DNA of 64,000 bases from the NCBI GenBank assembly GCA_021234535.1, contig SFZH01000008.1, positions 20,933,358-20,997,357 on the forward strand. Direction: 5' to 3'. The notes under the pieces are model-generated. The model made no database searches. It worked only from the letters and a program-made list of their open reading frames with translations, and had not been told where the DNA came from. The DNA is from Stichopus chloronotus. Lineage: Eukaryota > Echinodermata > Holothuroidea > Aspidochirotida > Stichopodidae. Every line of letters begins with the position of its first letter. Within the stretch, counting starts at the first letter, position 1. Positions 38,819-47,591 of this stretch are shown here, in pieces. Both the position numbers and the translations under genes were made by a program.

Positions 38819-39579
38819 CTGAATAAAAAACAAGAACAGAGAACTGCTTCATCAGATATTCGTGCTTATAACTTGAGTTTATACTTATGTTTACCCTTTA
38901 AGGTCACACCTCACAGTTTTATTGTCTTCCTGACACCTTGGTTTGTATGTTTATACTTTATCATGTAATGGAGTCAGCACGGGTGTATTCATTAGATATT
39001 TGTGCTTATTATTCACAAGTTTACTTTGTGAGGTCACACTTCATAAGTTTAGTTTTTCTGTCTGACCTTTACTTAAATCTTCAATTTGAGCTTTCTCTCG
39101 TTTGGTTTTTGCCAAATTTGCTTCTTTTTTAGAAATTTCTAGAATTGCACAGTTACGGGTTCTTTTTTTGCAAGACCAAGTGCATGTTGAACTGTCAGAT
39201 CTACAAAAGACTTCTCTGCAACCACATCATTTCTTTGTTTTTTGTTTTCGTGATGTGAAACGAGTTACGAAGCCACATCGCCTGAGGTCAGGTTAATCAT
39301 CTTATGAAAAATCCACATTGCCAGTTAAGCAAAGTTTTCGTAAAGTAGTTCAGCTGTGTCCATTTATTCTCTACGCTTTGTTTAGCTTCACGGCAGGTTT
39401 AATCAATGGTCATGTCTACCGGCCAAACGTTGAAAATGATGTCTCAAATAGTTTAGCACAGTCATGGCAGTGGCTTTCCTTTTCCATTTTTACTTACTTT
39501 TTTTATTGTGGTGATTATGAAAGGTATAAACGCAAGCCAATACTTCCCATTCACATAATTAGTAACGTTTCACAAAATT

Positions 39580-39830
39580 CTGAACTTTTGATCGTTACTT
39601 GTACTGGTTGTTACAATGTGCATGTGGTACTAATATGAAAAGTGTTTGGTCACGGAGTTTTAAAAAGAATTTGAAATCGTCATTTTTTTTCACTCATTAA
39701 TGTTCCATGGTATGTGAAACATTTAGGATCCTCTTAGTTTGACCATTGTTTTGTTTGTATATGAGGAAATCTTGACAGGTTTAGACCAATTTAGTGACTT
39801 TCACAAAACACCTTGATGAGCCTCTTTAAA
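39580..39830. repeat. Segmental repeat shared with 33870-34125
   Basis: This is the right-hand copy of the array spacer block described at 33870-34125. It also keeps the preceding 'gatcgttacttgtactgg' sequence (gaccgttacttgctctga at the other copy). Confidence 0.6.
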
Positions 39831-40159
39831 TATGTGATACGTTAGTTTGTATATGTATTCTTTGTCATATAATAGTATCAACACAAGTGTATTCGAGTTC
39901 AACATGATTGATTGCAATCAACGTTATAACCACTATTGCTTTTGACAATCTTGACTATGATCAGCCAGTAAGTTACTGACGGTATTAATTTTCACTTCAT
40001 TGTGGAACCGGTTGTTTTCCGAGTTACGGATGAATTAATGGCTGTGTGGTTGCTATCGAGTTCCATTACCCTTGGGTTTTTTAGATAATTTTAGAATAAG
40101 TGTAGGCATTTCACCTTTAAATATCGTACCGTAACTCTCTTAATGAAAACGAAGGAATC

Positions 40160-40230
40160 GAAGCAGACAATTTCCTACGTACTTGTTTCTCGGTGGCATA
40201 TGAAAAGATGGTGCTTGGATGACAACATCA
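40160..40230 (-). pseudogene. Degraded exon-2 fragment of the peptide family
   Basis: On the minus strand the sequence reads T, then DVVIQAPSFHMPPRNKYVG, recognisable as DLVIRxPP..KKYVGN. The acceptor has mutated from CAG to CAA, so it would no longer splice normally. No C-terminal half remains. Confidence 0.5.
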
Positions 40231-41264
40231 TTGAAAAGAAACAGAGAAATTCCATTAGATATTACTGCTTATTATGTTAGATTCTACTTGTGGGCGCTCT
40301 GTAATGTCACACCTCAGTCTAGTGTCTGTGTTTGACATGAAGTGAAACCATCAGTTTGACAATTCTGTCATTGAGTTTTAGTACGAAATTTGACCCTTTT
40401 TTTAAAATTTCTAAAATATACAGAATGGGGCTCTTATTTTGCACGACTCAGTGCATATCGAACTTTTAAAGCTAAAAAGCAATTGCTACAACTACAGCAC
40501 ATCAACAATTACTTAAGAGGGGCTATCGTTTATTCAATGTTTTTCGGTATGTGTGTGGGGGGTGGGGGGAAGTGAAATATTCTGACCCACAGTGGCTTTC
40601 ATTTATCAACTTTTTTTGAAAATTTGTTTCTTTGTGTTGGGGTATTGGAATTACCAAACTGCTGTTAGAAAGACAGTTTTGCACAAAGACAGACTTAACA
40701 ACAGCTCTGCACAAAGGTGAGAATAAAGACCAGTTGGATAGCTCTAGAAAAAGTGTACTTTACAAAACTAAAGCAGATCTCTAAGCTGTCCATCTCGATT
40801 AAAGAATTGAAAGTTATCCCGTCGGAGCAAAAGCTAATAGGATTAAAATAAATTACGGTTCCTGTAGTTTCTCCTTCTTAATTGCACTATTTGTGCATGG
40901 GAAGACTAAGGGTATATTTCATATAAGTAATTTATTTAGATTTTGATAAATATGTGATGAATACGGTTGGACCCGTTTTTAAAACACGTCAAAATGATAA
41001 AAGAATCGCTCTCCGTGATTCAATGCTTTGGTATGTGAGGTGCGGTTGGGATTGTGTGCAAGTTCTAATTCCTTGGGGATTCCATTTATCAACTGTTTGT
41101 GAAAGTTTGCTTCGTTGGGTTGGTTTTTCGAATTGATGAACTGTTGGTAGTGAAGTAAAATCGTATGTTCAAGTTACAGTGATTGAAGGTAATTTTTTTC
41201 AGTTTCAATCGCATTTAATACATGATGTTGTTATAACGTAGACCTGGAAAAATTCATGGAAGTT

Positions 41265-42393
41265 ATTGTAATAATAGGCACTTTTTTCAGTTTAAATCGC
41301 ATTGAATGTATGATGTTGTCATAATGTAGACCTTGAAAAGATGCATGGAAATATCAAGGATTATACTATTGCAAAAATTCCTTTTTTTACATGTCCTAAG
41401 TGAATGACACCATTCTTTGTTTGTTCATACTTTTTCATAGAATAGAAACAATACAAGTGCAGTCAAAATCACCCAATCTATTATAATCAACGCAAAAAAA
41501 AAAAAAAAAAAACAATGTTTATTATTCAGAATTTTTACTACGTTCAACCGGTAAGTTACTGACAGTATTTGTTTTCAGGTGAATTGTAGAATCGGTTGTA
41601 TTGCGAGTAAGAGGACGAGCACCATCGCTTCTCTTGTATCTTAAAAAGATACCAACGTTACTTTGTCATCGTTCTTATTTTCATTGAAATTAACTATTTT
41701 AGTAAATATTTCAGGTACTGCACGAGCCTGGTGCTGGAAATCCATCGGTCGTGACGTATTACCATGTTTCGTTGTTGGTAGAGAATTCCGCTAATGACTG
41801 CGTAGTTGCTATCTGGTCACAAACCCCCATGAATAGGTTTTAGATTATATTGGAATAAGTATTCGCTTTGTTTTTATATATAATATCTCGACTCTCAATA
41901 TGAAAGGAAAACACTTCAAGCAGATTAGGTCTTTGTTATTTTAATAATCATTTTTTTTTGTTTTCTTGATTTAAGTTAATCCATTGGCTGTCTTGATGGA
42001 CGCAACATCAACAATCTCACTTAAAAGTCCCCTCCCCCGAACAGTGGACAAACTTGGGAGTAAACTTCTGCTTTATTTTCCTACATACCCGTCTCTTGGT
42101 GGTCTTGGTCTTGCTGAAAGTGGTGGTGTTCGGATGACTAGATCACTGAAAAAGAACAGCAGAGAAATGATATTGGTGCTTATTATGTATCAATCTACTT
42201 ATGCTTACTCTATGAGGTGATACTTCACAAGTCTAGTGTTTCTGTCTGACCTTAACTGAAATGATCATCAATTTGAGCTTTTTGTCGTTGGGATTTAGTA
42301 CGAAATTTGCTGTTTTTTGAAAAGTCTGTACAATTAAACAATAACGGGCTTTTAGGACTCAAAGCATGTCAAAGCTAAAAAAAATTCTGCAAC
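41265..42393. repeat. Left copy of 1.13-kb direct duplication flanking the Penelope pair
   Basis: This is nearly identical to 46430-47591, with only scattered substitutions seen (for example gagcctgg/gagcttgg and attcgctttg/attcactttg). The left edge of this copy is continuous with upstream array sequence. Its right edge ('ttctgcaac') is cut by the retroelement. The other copy begins exactly at the element's right end and continues into array sequence that matches the older copy near 39210. That is the layout of a target-site duplication. Confidence 0.8.
41971..42145 (-). pseudogene. Exon-2 copy of the peptide family, left of retroelement
   Basis: The acceptor ttcag is intact. The frame reads DLVIRTPPLSARPRPPRDG, then YVGK and TAA. 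The downstream family sequence is out of frame apart from the ending SIKTANGLT and TAA. The collagen triplets have been replaced by an Arg/Pro-rich stretch (ARPRPPR). It lies inside the 1.13-kb duplication, so it has a twin at 47137-47312. A short proline-rich secreted peptide is conceivable but no signal exon is close. Confidence 0.6.
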
Positions 42394-42575
42394 GAGTGAA
42401 AAGAAATGGTAGACTCTCCAGAACTCAGTGACGTGACCCAAATTGATGATATGTCAGGATAAATTTTGTAAAGGTATTACACCCGGCAGGTGATCCTCAG
42501 GTATTTTAAGGGTAGAGAAAAACAGGAAACCATAATAAGGTCCGGTTTTAGGATGTGTGACTTTACTCGGTGGTA

Positions 42576-42653
42576 AGCCATAGCTGGTGGGCTATTGCTA
42601 GACGCGTTTCGACCCTGGAAGGTGATTACCAGGTCTCATCAGTAGCGGTATGG
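42576..42653 (-). ncRNA. Hammerhead ribozyme in left Penelope copy
   Basis: On the minus strand the conserved core reads CTGATGA (42642-42636), stem II (GACCTGG pairing with CCAGG.GTC), then GAAAC. A very short stem III (AC/GU around GC) and GUC with the predicted cleavage between 42601 and 42600 follow. Stem I forms from GCTA and TAGC. Minimal hammerheads with tiny stem III are known in Penelope-like elements. Stem II here pairs better than in the right copy. Activity is not tested. Confidence 0.8.
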
Positions 42654-42707
42654 ATAAGAACAGGCAGTGGTTTGCCCTGAAAAAATGTCGTGTCACAAAT
42701 GGGTAAG

Positions 42708-43990
42708 TTATTCAAGCATGAGTTGCAACAAGATCTCAAACAATGATTTGTCCGTGGTATCGAATTTGTTTAAGGAAATTTCCGAATCAAGGGATGCTCT
42801 TGCGAGAGAGTCACTCAGATTGTTCGCCCGTTTGTAGGCAATGAGTGGAGGATTCGGAAAGATCTTTTTGAGTATAGGGTGTTCCATGATAAGATGCCAG
42901 TGTGTTAACAGGCATTGTTTGAGATCTTTAGTTTTGATATGAGGTGTGTAGGTGAACCTAAAAACCAAAGGTGGGTTGGGTGTTTTTGGTTTGGAGTTAA
43001 GGTGGTCTGCTCGGTTTTCAAATTTAATAGCAGTGATGGCGCTATTAATAAAATCTTCTGAGTAATCACGCTCAAGGAGTTTCTGTTTGAAGAGGTTGAC
43101 TCTTTCGTAAAAGTCAGAGCGGTTATTACAGAGACGAAGGTGGCGCAGTGTTTCACCTTTAATGAACCCTTTTAGACAGCTCTTTGGGTGTGTAGAGTCT
43201 CGTGATAAATATTGAAAGGTTTCGCAAGGTTTGGTATAGGTGCGTGTATCGAGGTATCCCGATGTTGCGAAACGTTTTCCTTTAAAGATGAGGATATCTA
43301 GGTAGGATACCTCTGTTAGTGAGGCCTCAGCTGTAAATTTGAGGGTTGGGTGGAGTGTATTGATATTTTCCACGAAATGGTTAAGTTCAGACGTAGAACC
43401 GTCAAAAAACAGTAAGATGTCATCTCTGTATCTAAGCCAAGTAATAATTTTCTTGGACAAAGGTATGATATTGTTTTCCAGTAGATGAAATGTAATATCG
43501 GCAATTTCTGGTGATGATTCTGAGCCCATTGCAACCCACAGAGCTTGCAGGTAGTATTTACCGTTGAAGGTAAAACAGTTGTGTTTGATAATCAACGTAA
43601 GGAGTTCAGCAATGAGGTCATTTGGTGGTATCTTAAGCGAAAGGAGGTTAGGATCCGCTTTTGATAGTATCGAGGTGCAAGCCGATATAGCTTCATCCTG
43701 TGGTATGTTTGTGTACATTCCCACTACATCCAAAGTAACCAAAAGAATTGATTCTGGTAGTTGTAGATTTTCTAGAAGATTGAGGATGTGGTTTGTGTCC
43801 TTCACGTAGGTTGGTTGGTTCTTAACCAGAGGAAGGAGAAAATAATCTAGAAATTCTGAGATTTGTTGAGTCGGTCCACCACACCCTGAGATAATAGGTC
43901 TCCCGGTAAACTTGGAGCCTTCTGGGGGTTGTTTGTGGACCTTCGGTAGTAGGTAAAAAATCGGTGTACGAATCTTATGGTTACTTCCAT
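42708..43990 (-). CDS. Penelope-like reverse transcriptase, C-terminal fragment
   Basis: The minus-strand frame is open from the breakpoint at 43990 to the stop at 42708. It corresponds to residues from about 68 to the end of the right copy's 493-residue frame. The last 365 residues are identical to that copy. Before them at least two substitutions occur (GSKFTG here against GSEFTG, and LDYFLL against LDYYLL). It includes the GRPII block, the first catalytic Asp in TLDVVGMYTNIP, the MGSESSP block and the RYRDDI active site. The N-terminus is missing. The C-terminus ends soon after the IAYKRANNLSDSL linker with no GIY-YIG endonuclease. Being 5'-truncated it is probably not functional alone, although it has no internal stops. 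Confidence 0.8.
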
Positions 43991-44118
43991 CGAGAAGTTT
44001 AATCCGGAGGAAGACAGACAGAAGGCATCAACGCTCTTCCCGAAGTTAGTTGACGCACAGGCAAGGAGGCTGCGACTTTTTCGAGGGGAACCACCCGCCA
44101 AAAAGCGTAAGCTTTAAG
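43991..44118 (+). CDS. Short open frame ending PPAKKRKL at the palindrome centre
   Basis: Between the two Penelope arms the plus strand reads from a Met 12 bases left of the junction through IEKFNPEEDRQKASTLFPKL and VDAQARRLRLFRGE to PPAKKRKL and TAA. The tail looks like a nuclear-localisation signal. The stop is followed within about 45 bp by a histone-type stem-loop. It does not match a core histone C-terminus I know. It may be the end of an upstream element-encoded frame, a captured host gene end, or part of the element's leader. The start is arbitrary because the frame is truncated by the junction. Confidence 0.3.
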
Positions 44119-44143
44119 GCCCCACTGGTGGAAAAACACTTAA

Positions 44144-44190
44144 CAAACGGCTCTTCTAAGGGCCATCAAATAAGCCAGAAAGAGAAAGTT
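44144..44190 (+). promoter_or_regulatory. Histone-type 3' end stem-loop with purine-rich downstream element
   Basis: The sequence AAACGGCTCTTCTAAGGGCC can fold as a 6-bp stem (GGCTCT with AGGGCC, one G-U pair) and a 4-nt loop. This is close to the metazoan histone mRNA signal GGCTCTTTTCAGAGCC with its A-rich 5' flank. About 12 nt later comes 'ccagaaagagaaag', which resembles the U7-binding downstream element (CAAGAAAGA). It sits just after the stop of the PPAKKRKL frame. The resemblance is strong in layout but the loop differs from the usual one. Confidence 0.45.
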
Positions 44191-44269
44191 TCACACCTCT
44201 CTTAAAACGTGCTTTGTTGTGTTTTTCTTCTTTATATATTTTGTAGTACCTACTCCACCCTCGTACACC

Positions 44270-44608
44270 ATGGCAAAACGCCGGTTCAAACCCACTAAAC
44301 GACCTCACCGCCAACCTTCTAATCCTAACCGATCGAGGTTAAAACGTGTACAAAGAAAACTTTCCTTAATCAAAGAGCAAATTGATACCAATTTGAGATT
44401 TATCAGGAACCTCTCTAAACGCAATATCACCTCCCCAGAGATACTAGTTCTGGGAAAAAGTCTGGGTTTCATTCCAACACCACCGCAACCGAAAAGAAAT
44501 TCTCTGCTTCAGACTATGAACCAGCTTACCCGCGCTATGAGAATTACCTGTTTCATGCATGATAAACCCTCTAAACCGTACACTAAGTTCCGTCTACCAT
44601 CCACATGA
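44270..44608 (+). CDS. Penelope-like element N-terminal frame
   Basis: The ATG at 44270 lies in good context (caccATGg). It opens a very basic region (MAKRRFKPTKRPHRQPS) followed by a likely coiled segment (RKLSLIKEQIDTNLRF). Then comes the block ITSPEILVLGKSLGFIPTPP, typical of the region N-terminal to the RT in Penelope-like elements. The frame stops at a TGA (44606-44608) after about 112 residues. The same frame then runs on without interruption into the RT. The TGA therefore looks like a point nonsense change splitting one long protein, or less likely a readthrough site. Confidence 0.75.
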   Translation: MAKRRFKPTKRPHRQPSNPNRSRLKRVQRKLSLIKEQIDTNLRFIRNLSKRNITSPEILVLGKSLGFIPTPPQPKRNSLLQTMNQLTRAMRITCFMHDKPSKPYTKFRLPST

Positions 44609-46117
44609 CAACCTCGCCCTACACCTTGCGGTAACTTGGAAGACTACTTCCTAAATACGAAGACTCTGCTAGCTAAAATCTCTATTCGCCATGCTGGCAA
44701 CAACCTCTCATATCAAGAGCGCAATGCCTTACGCACTATCACTATCATCACTATCACTATCATCAAAGTTAAATCTCTTGTATCTAAACTCTTCTCCGAA
44801 AAGATCATATCGGAGGATATTTTCAACTACTTGAATCCAAGTAACCATAAGATTCGTACACCGATTTTTTACCTACTACCGAAGGTCCACAAACAACCCC
44901 CAGAAGGCTCCGAGTTTACCGGGAGACCTATTATCTCAGGGTGTGGTGGACCGACTCAACAAATCTCAGAATTTCTAGATTATTATCTCCTTCCTCTGGT
45001 TAAGAACCAACCAACCTACGTGAAGGACACAAACCACATCCTCAATCTTCTAGAAAATCTACAACTACCAGAATCAATTCTCTTGGTTACTTTGGATGTA
45101 GTGGGAATGTACACAAACATACCACAGGATGAAGCTATATCGGCTTGCACCTCGATACTATCAAAAGCGGATCCTAACCTCCTTTCGCTTAAGATACCAC
45201 CAAATGACCTCATTGCTGAACTCCTTACGTTGATAATCAAACACAACTGTTTTACCTTCAACGGTAAATACTACCTGCAAGCTCTGTGGGTTGCAATGGG
45301 CTCAGAATCATCACCAGAAATTGCCGATATTACATTTCATCTACTGGAAAACAATATCATACCTTTGTCCAAGAAAATTATTACTTGGCTTAGATACAGA
45401 GATGACATCTTACTGTTTTTTGACGGTTCTACGTCTGAACTTAACCATTTCGTGGAAAATATCAATACACTCCACCCAACCCTCAAATTTACAGCTGAGG
45501 CCTCACTAACAGAGGTATCCTACCTAGATATCCTCATCTTTAAAGGAAAACGTTTCGCAACATCGGGATACCTCGATACACGCACCTATACCAAACCTTG
45601 CGAAACCTTTCAATATTTATCACGAGACTCTACACACCCAAAGAGCTGTCTAAAAGGGTTCATTAAAGGTGAAACACTGCGCCACCTTCGTCTCTGTAAT
45701 AACCGCTCTGACTTTTACGAAAGAGTCAACCTCTTCAAACAGAAACTCCTTGAGCGTGATTACTCAGAAGATTTTATTAATAGCGCCATCACTGCTATTA
45801 AATTTGAAAACCGAGCAGACCACCTTAACTCCAAACCAAAAACACCCAACCCACCTTTGGTTTTTAGGTTCACCTACACACCTCATATCAAAACTAAAGA
45901 TCTCAAACAATGCCTGTTAACACACTGGCATCTTATCATGGAACACCCTATACTCAAAAAGATCTTTCCGAATCCTCCACTCATTGCCTACAAACGGGCG
46001 AACAATCTGAGTGACTCTCTCGCAAGAGCATCGCTTGATTCGGAAATTTCCTTAAACAAATTCGATACCACGGACAAATCATTGTTTGAGATCTTGTTGC
46101 AACTCATGCTTGAATAA
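44609..46117 (+). CDS. Penelope-like reverse transcriptase
   Basis: In frame with the preceding N-terminal part and separated from it by one TGA, this frame is open to TAA at 46115-46117. Counting from codon 44636 (493 residues) the RT blocks are: YLLPKVHK at 79-86, GRPIISGCGG at 96-105, the first catalytic Asp in TLDVVGMYTNIP at about 154, MGSESSP at 221-227, the active-site RYRDD at 253-257 and SYLDIL at 295-300. KP..TFQYLSRDSTHP near 320-335 is the Penelope-type thumb. PPLIAYKRANNLSDSL near the C-terminus is the usual linker before GIY-YIG. The protein ends about 35 residues later without that nuclease. All catalytic aspartates are present. Full activity is doubtful because of the upstream TGA. 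Confidence 0.85.
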   Translation, partial: QPRPTPCGNLEDYFLNTKTLLAKISIRHAGNNLSYQERNALRTITIITITIIKVKSLVSKLFSEKIISEDIFNYLNPSNHKIRTPIFYLLPKVHKQPPEGSEFTGRPIISGCGGPTQQISEFLDYYLLPLVKNQPTYVKDTNHILNLLENLQLPESILLVTLDVVGMYTNIPQDEAISACTSILSKADPNLLSLKIPPNDLIAELLTLIIKHNCFTFNGKYYLQALWVAMGSESSPEIADITFHLLENNIIPLSKKIITWLRYRDDILLFFDGSTSELNHFVENINTLHPTLKFTAEASLTEVSYLDILIFKGKRFATSGYLDTRTYTKPCETFQYLSRDSTHPKSCLKGFIKGETLRHLRLCNNRSDFYERVNLFKQKLLERDYSEDFINSAITAIKFENRADHLNSKPKTPNPPLVFRFTYTPHIKTKDLKQCLLTHWHLIMEHPILKKIFPNPPLIAYKRANNLSDSLARASLDSEISLNKFDTTDKSLFEILLQLMLE

Positions 46118-46171
46118 CTTACCCATTTGTGACACGACATTTTTTCAGGGCAAACCACTGCCTGTTCTTAT

Positions 46172-46252
46172 CCATACCGCTACTGATGAGACCTGATAAT
46201 CATCTTCCAGGGTCGAAACGCGTCTAGCAATAGCCCACCAGCTATGGCTTAC
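46172..46252 (+). ncRNA. Hammerhead ribozyme in right Penelope copy
   Basis: The core CTGATGA is at 46183-46189, followed by stem II (GACCTG with CAGG.GTC) and GAAAC at 46215-46219. A minimal stem III comes next, then GUC with predicted cleavage after 46224. GCTA (46179-46182) pairs with TAGC (46225-46228) as stem I. An outer CCATA/TATGG pairing can extend it. Two differences from the left copy weaken the distal part of stem II. It lies about 55 bp after the RT stop. Confidence 0.8.
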
Positions 46253-46429
46253 CACCGAGTAAAGTCACACATCCTAAAACCGGACCTTATTATGGTTTCC
46301 TGTTTTTCTCTACCCTTAAAATACCTGAGGATCACCTGCCGGGTGTAATACCTTTACAAAATTTATCCTGACATATCATCAATTTGGGTCACGTCACTGA
46401 GTTCTGGAGAGTCTACCATTTCTTTTCAC

Positions 46430-47591
46430 ATTGTAATAATAGGCACTTTTTTTCAGTTTAAATCGCATTGAATGCATGATGTTGTCATAATGTAGACCTT
46501 GAAAAGATGCATGGAAATATCAAGGATTATACTATTGCAAAAATTCCTTTTTTTACATGTCCTAAGTGAATGACACCATTCTTTGTTTGTTCATACTTTT
46601 TCATAGAATAGAAACAATACAAGTGCAGTCAAAATCACCCAATCTATTATAATCAACGCAAAAAAAAAAAAAAAAAACACTGTTTATTATTCAGAATTTT
46701 TACTACGTTCAACCGGTAAGTTACTGACAGTATTTGTTTTCAGGTGAATTGTAGAATCGGTTGTATTGCGAGTAAGAGGACGAGCACCATCGCTTCTCTT
46801 GTATCTTAAAAAGATACCAACGTTACTTTGTCATCGTTCTTATTTTCATTGAAATTAACTATTTTAGTAAATATTTCAGGTACTGCACGAGCTTGGTGCT
46901 GGAAATCCATCGGTCGTGACGTATTACCATGTTTCGTTGTTGGTAGAGAATTCCGTTAATGACTGCGTAGTTGCTATCTGGTCACAAACCCCCATGAATA
47001 GGTTTTAGATTATATTGGAATAAGTATTCACTTTGTTTTTATATATAATATCTCGACTCTCAATATGAAAGGAAAACACTTCAAGCAGATTAGGTCTTTG
47101 TTATTTTAATAATCATTTTTTTTTTGTTTTCTTGATTTAGGTTTGATCCATTGGCTGTCTTGATGGACGCAACATCAACAATCTCACTTAAAAGTCCCCT
47201 CCCCCGAACAGTGGACAAACTTAGGAGTAAACTTCTGCTTTATTTTCCTACATACCCGTCTCTTGGTGGTCTTGGTCTTGCTGGAAGTGGTGGTGCTCGG
47301 ATGACTAGATCACTGAAAAAAGAACAGCAGAGAAATGATTCATTAGATATTGGTGCTTATTATGTATCAATTATGCTTATACTTATTATACTAATTATAC
47401 TTATGCTTACTCTATGAGGTGATACTTCACAAGCCTAGTGTTTCTGTCTGACCTTAACTGAAATCATCAATTTGAGATTTTTGTCTTTGGGATTAAGTAC
47501 GAAATTTCTCTTTGTTGAAAATTCTGTACAATTAAACAATAATGGGCTTTTAGGACTCAAAGCATATCAAAGCTAAAAAATTTTCTGCAAC
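46430..47591. repeat. Right copy of 1.13-kb direct duplication flanking the Penelope pair
   Basis: It begins 'attgtaataataggca' immediately after the element's terminal 'ttcttttcac' and ends at 'ctgcaac', the point where the left copy is interrupted. Beyond it the sequence continues 'aacaccatttcttt', which matches array sequence near 39218 ('cacatcatttcttt'). This copy therefore retains the original right-hand continuation. Confidence 0.8.
47137..47312 (-). pseudogene. Exon-2 copy of the peptide family, right of retroelement
   Basis: This is the twin of 41971-42145. The acceptor ttcag is followed by DLVIRAPPLPARPRPPRDG, YVGK and TAA. The terminal part reads SIKTANGS with a one-base change in the final stop region. 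It carries the same Arg/Pro-rich replacement of the Gly-X-Y triplets as its twin. Confidence 0.6.

Larger units (their letters stand above)
42396..43990 (-). mobile_element. Penelope-like element, left copy (5'-truncated, inverted)
   Basis: This copy is the reverse complement of about 44835-46429 with few differences, and forms the left arm of a head-to-head palindrome. It breaks off at 43990 within the reverse-transcriptase frame. Its 3' end at 42396 abuts the host duplication. It carries its own hammerhead motif and a fully open C-terminal RT region. Confidence 0.85.
43991..46429 (+). mobile_element. Penelope-like element, right copy (near full length)
   Basis: The element carries a leader, an N-terminal frame (44270-44608), the RT frame (to 46117), a hammerhead motif and a 3' end at 46429 that mirrors the left copy's end at 42396. 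The exact 5' boundary is unclear. 43991-44200 may be leader or foreign sequence. No GIY-YIG endonuclease domain is visible after the RT, so it is either an endonuclease-lacking type or a truncated one. Near identity of the arms indicates a recent insertion. Confidence 0.8.

Noticed and set aside
42708..46117. Overlapping shorter frames on both strands within the retroelement arms (for example 43564-43809 and 45016-45261).
   Set aside because: These are antisense or alternate-frame shadows of the reverse-transcriptase frame and recur in both arms for that reason.
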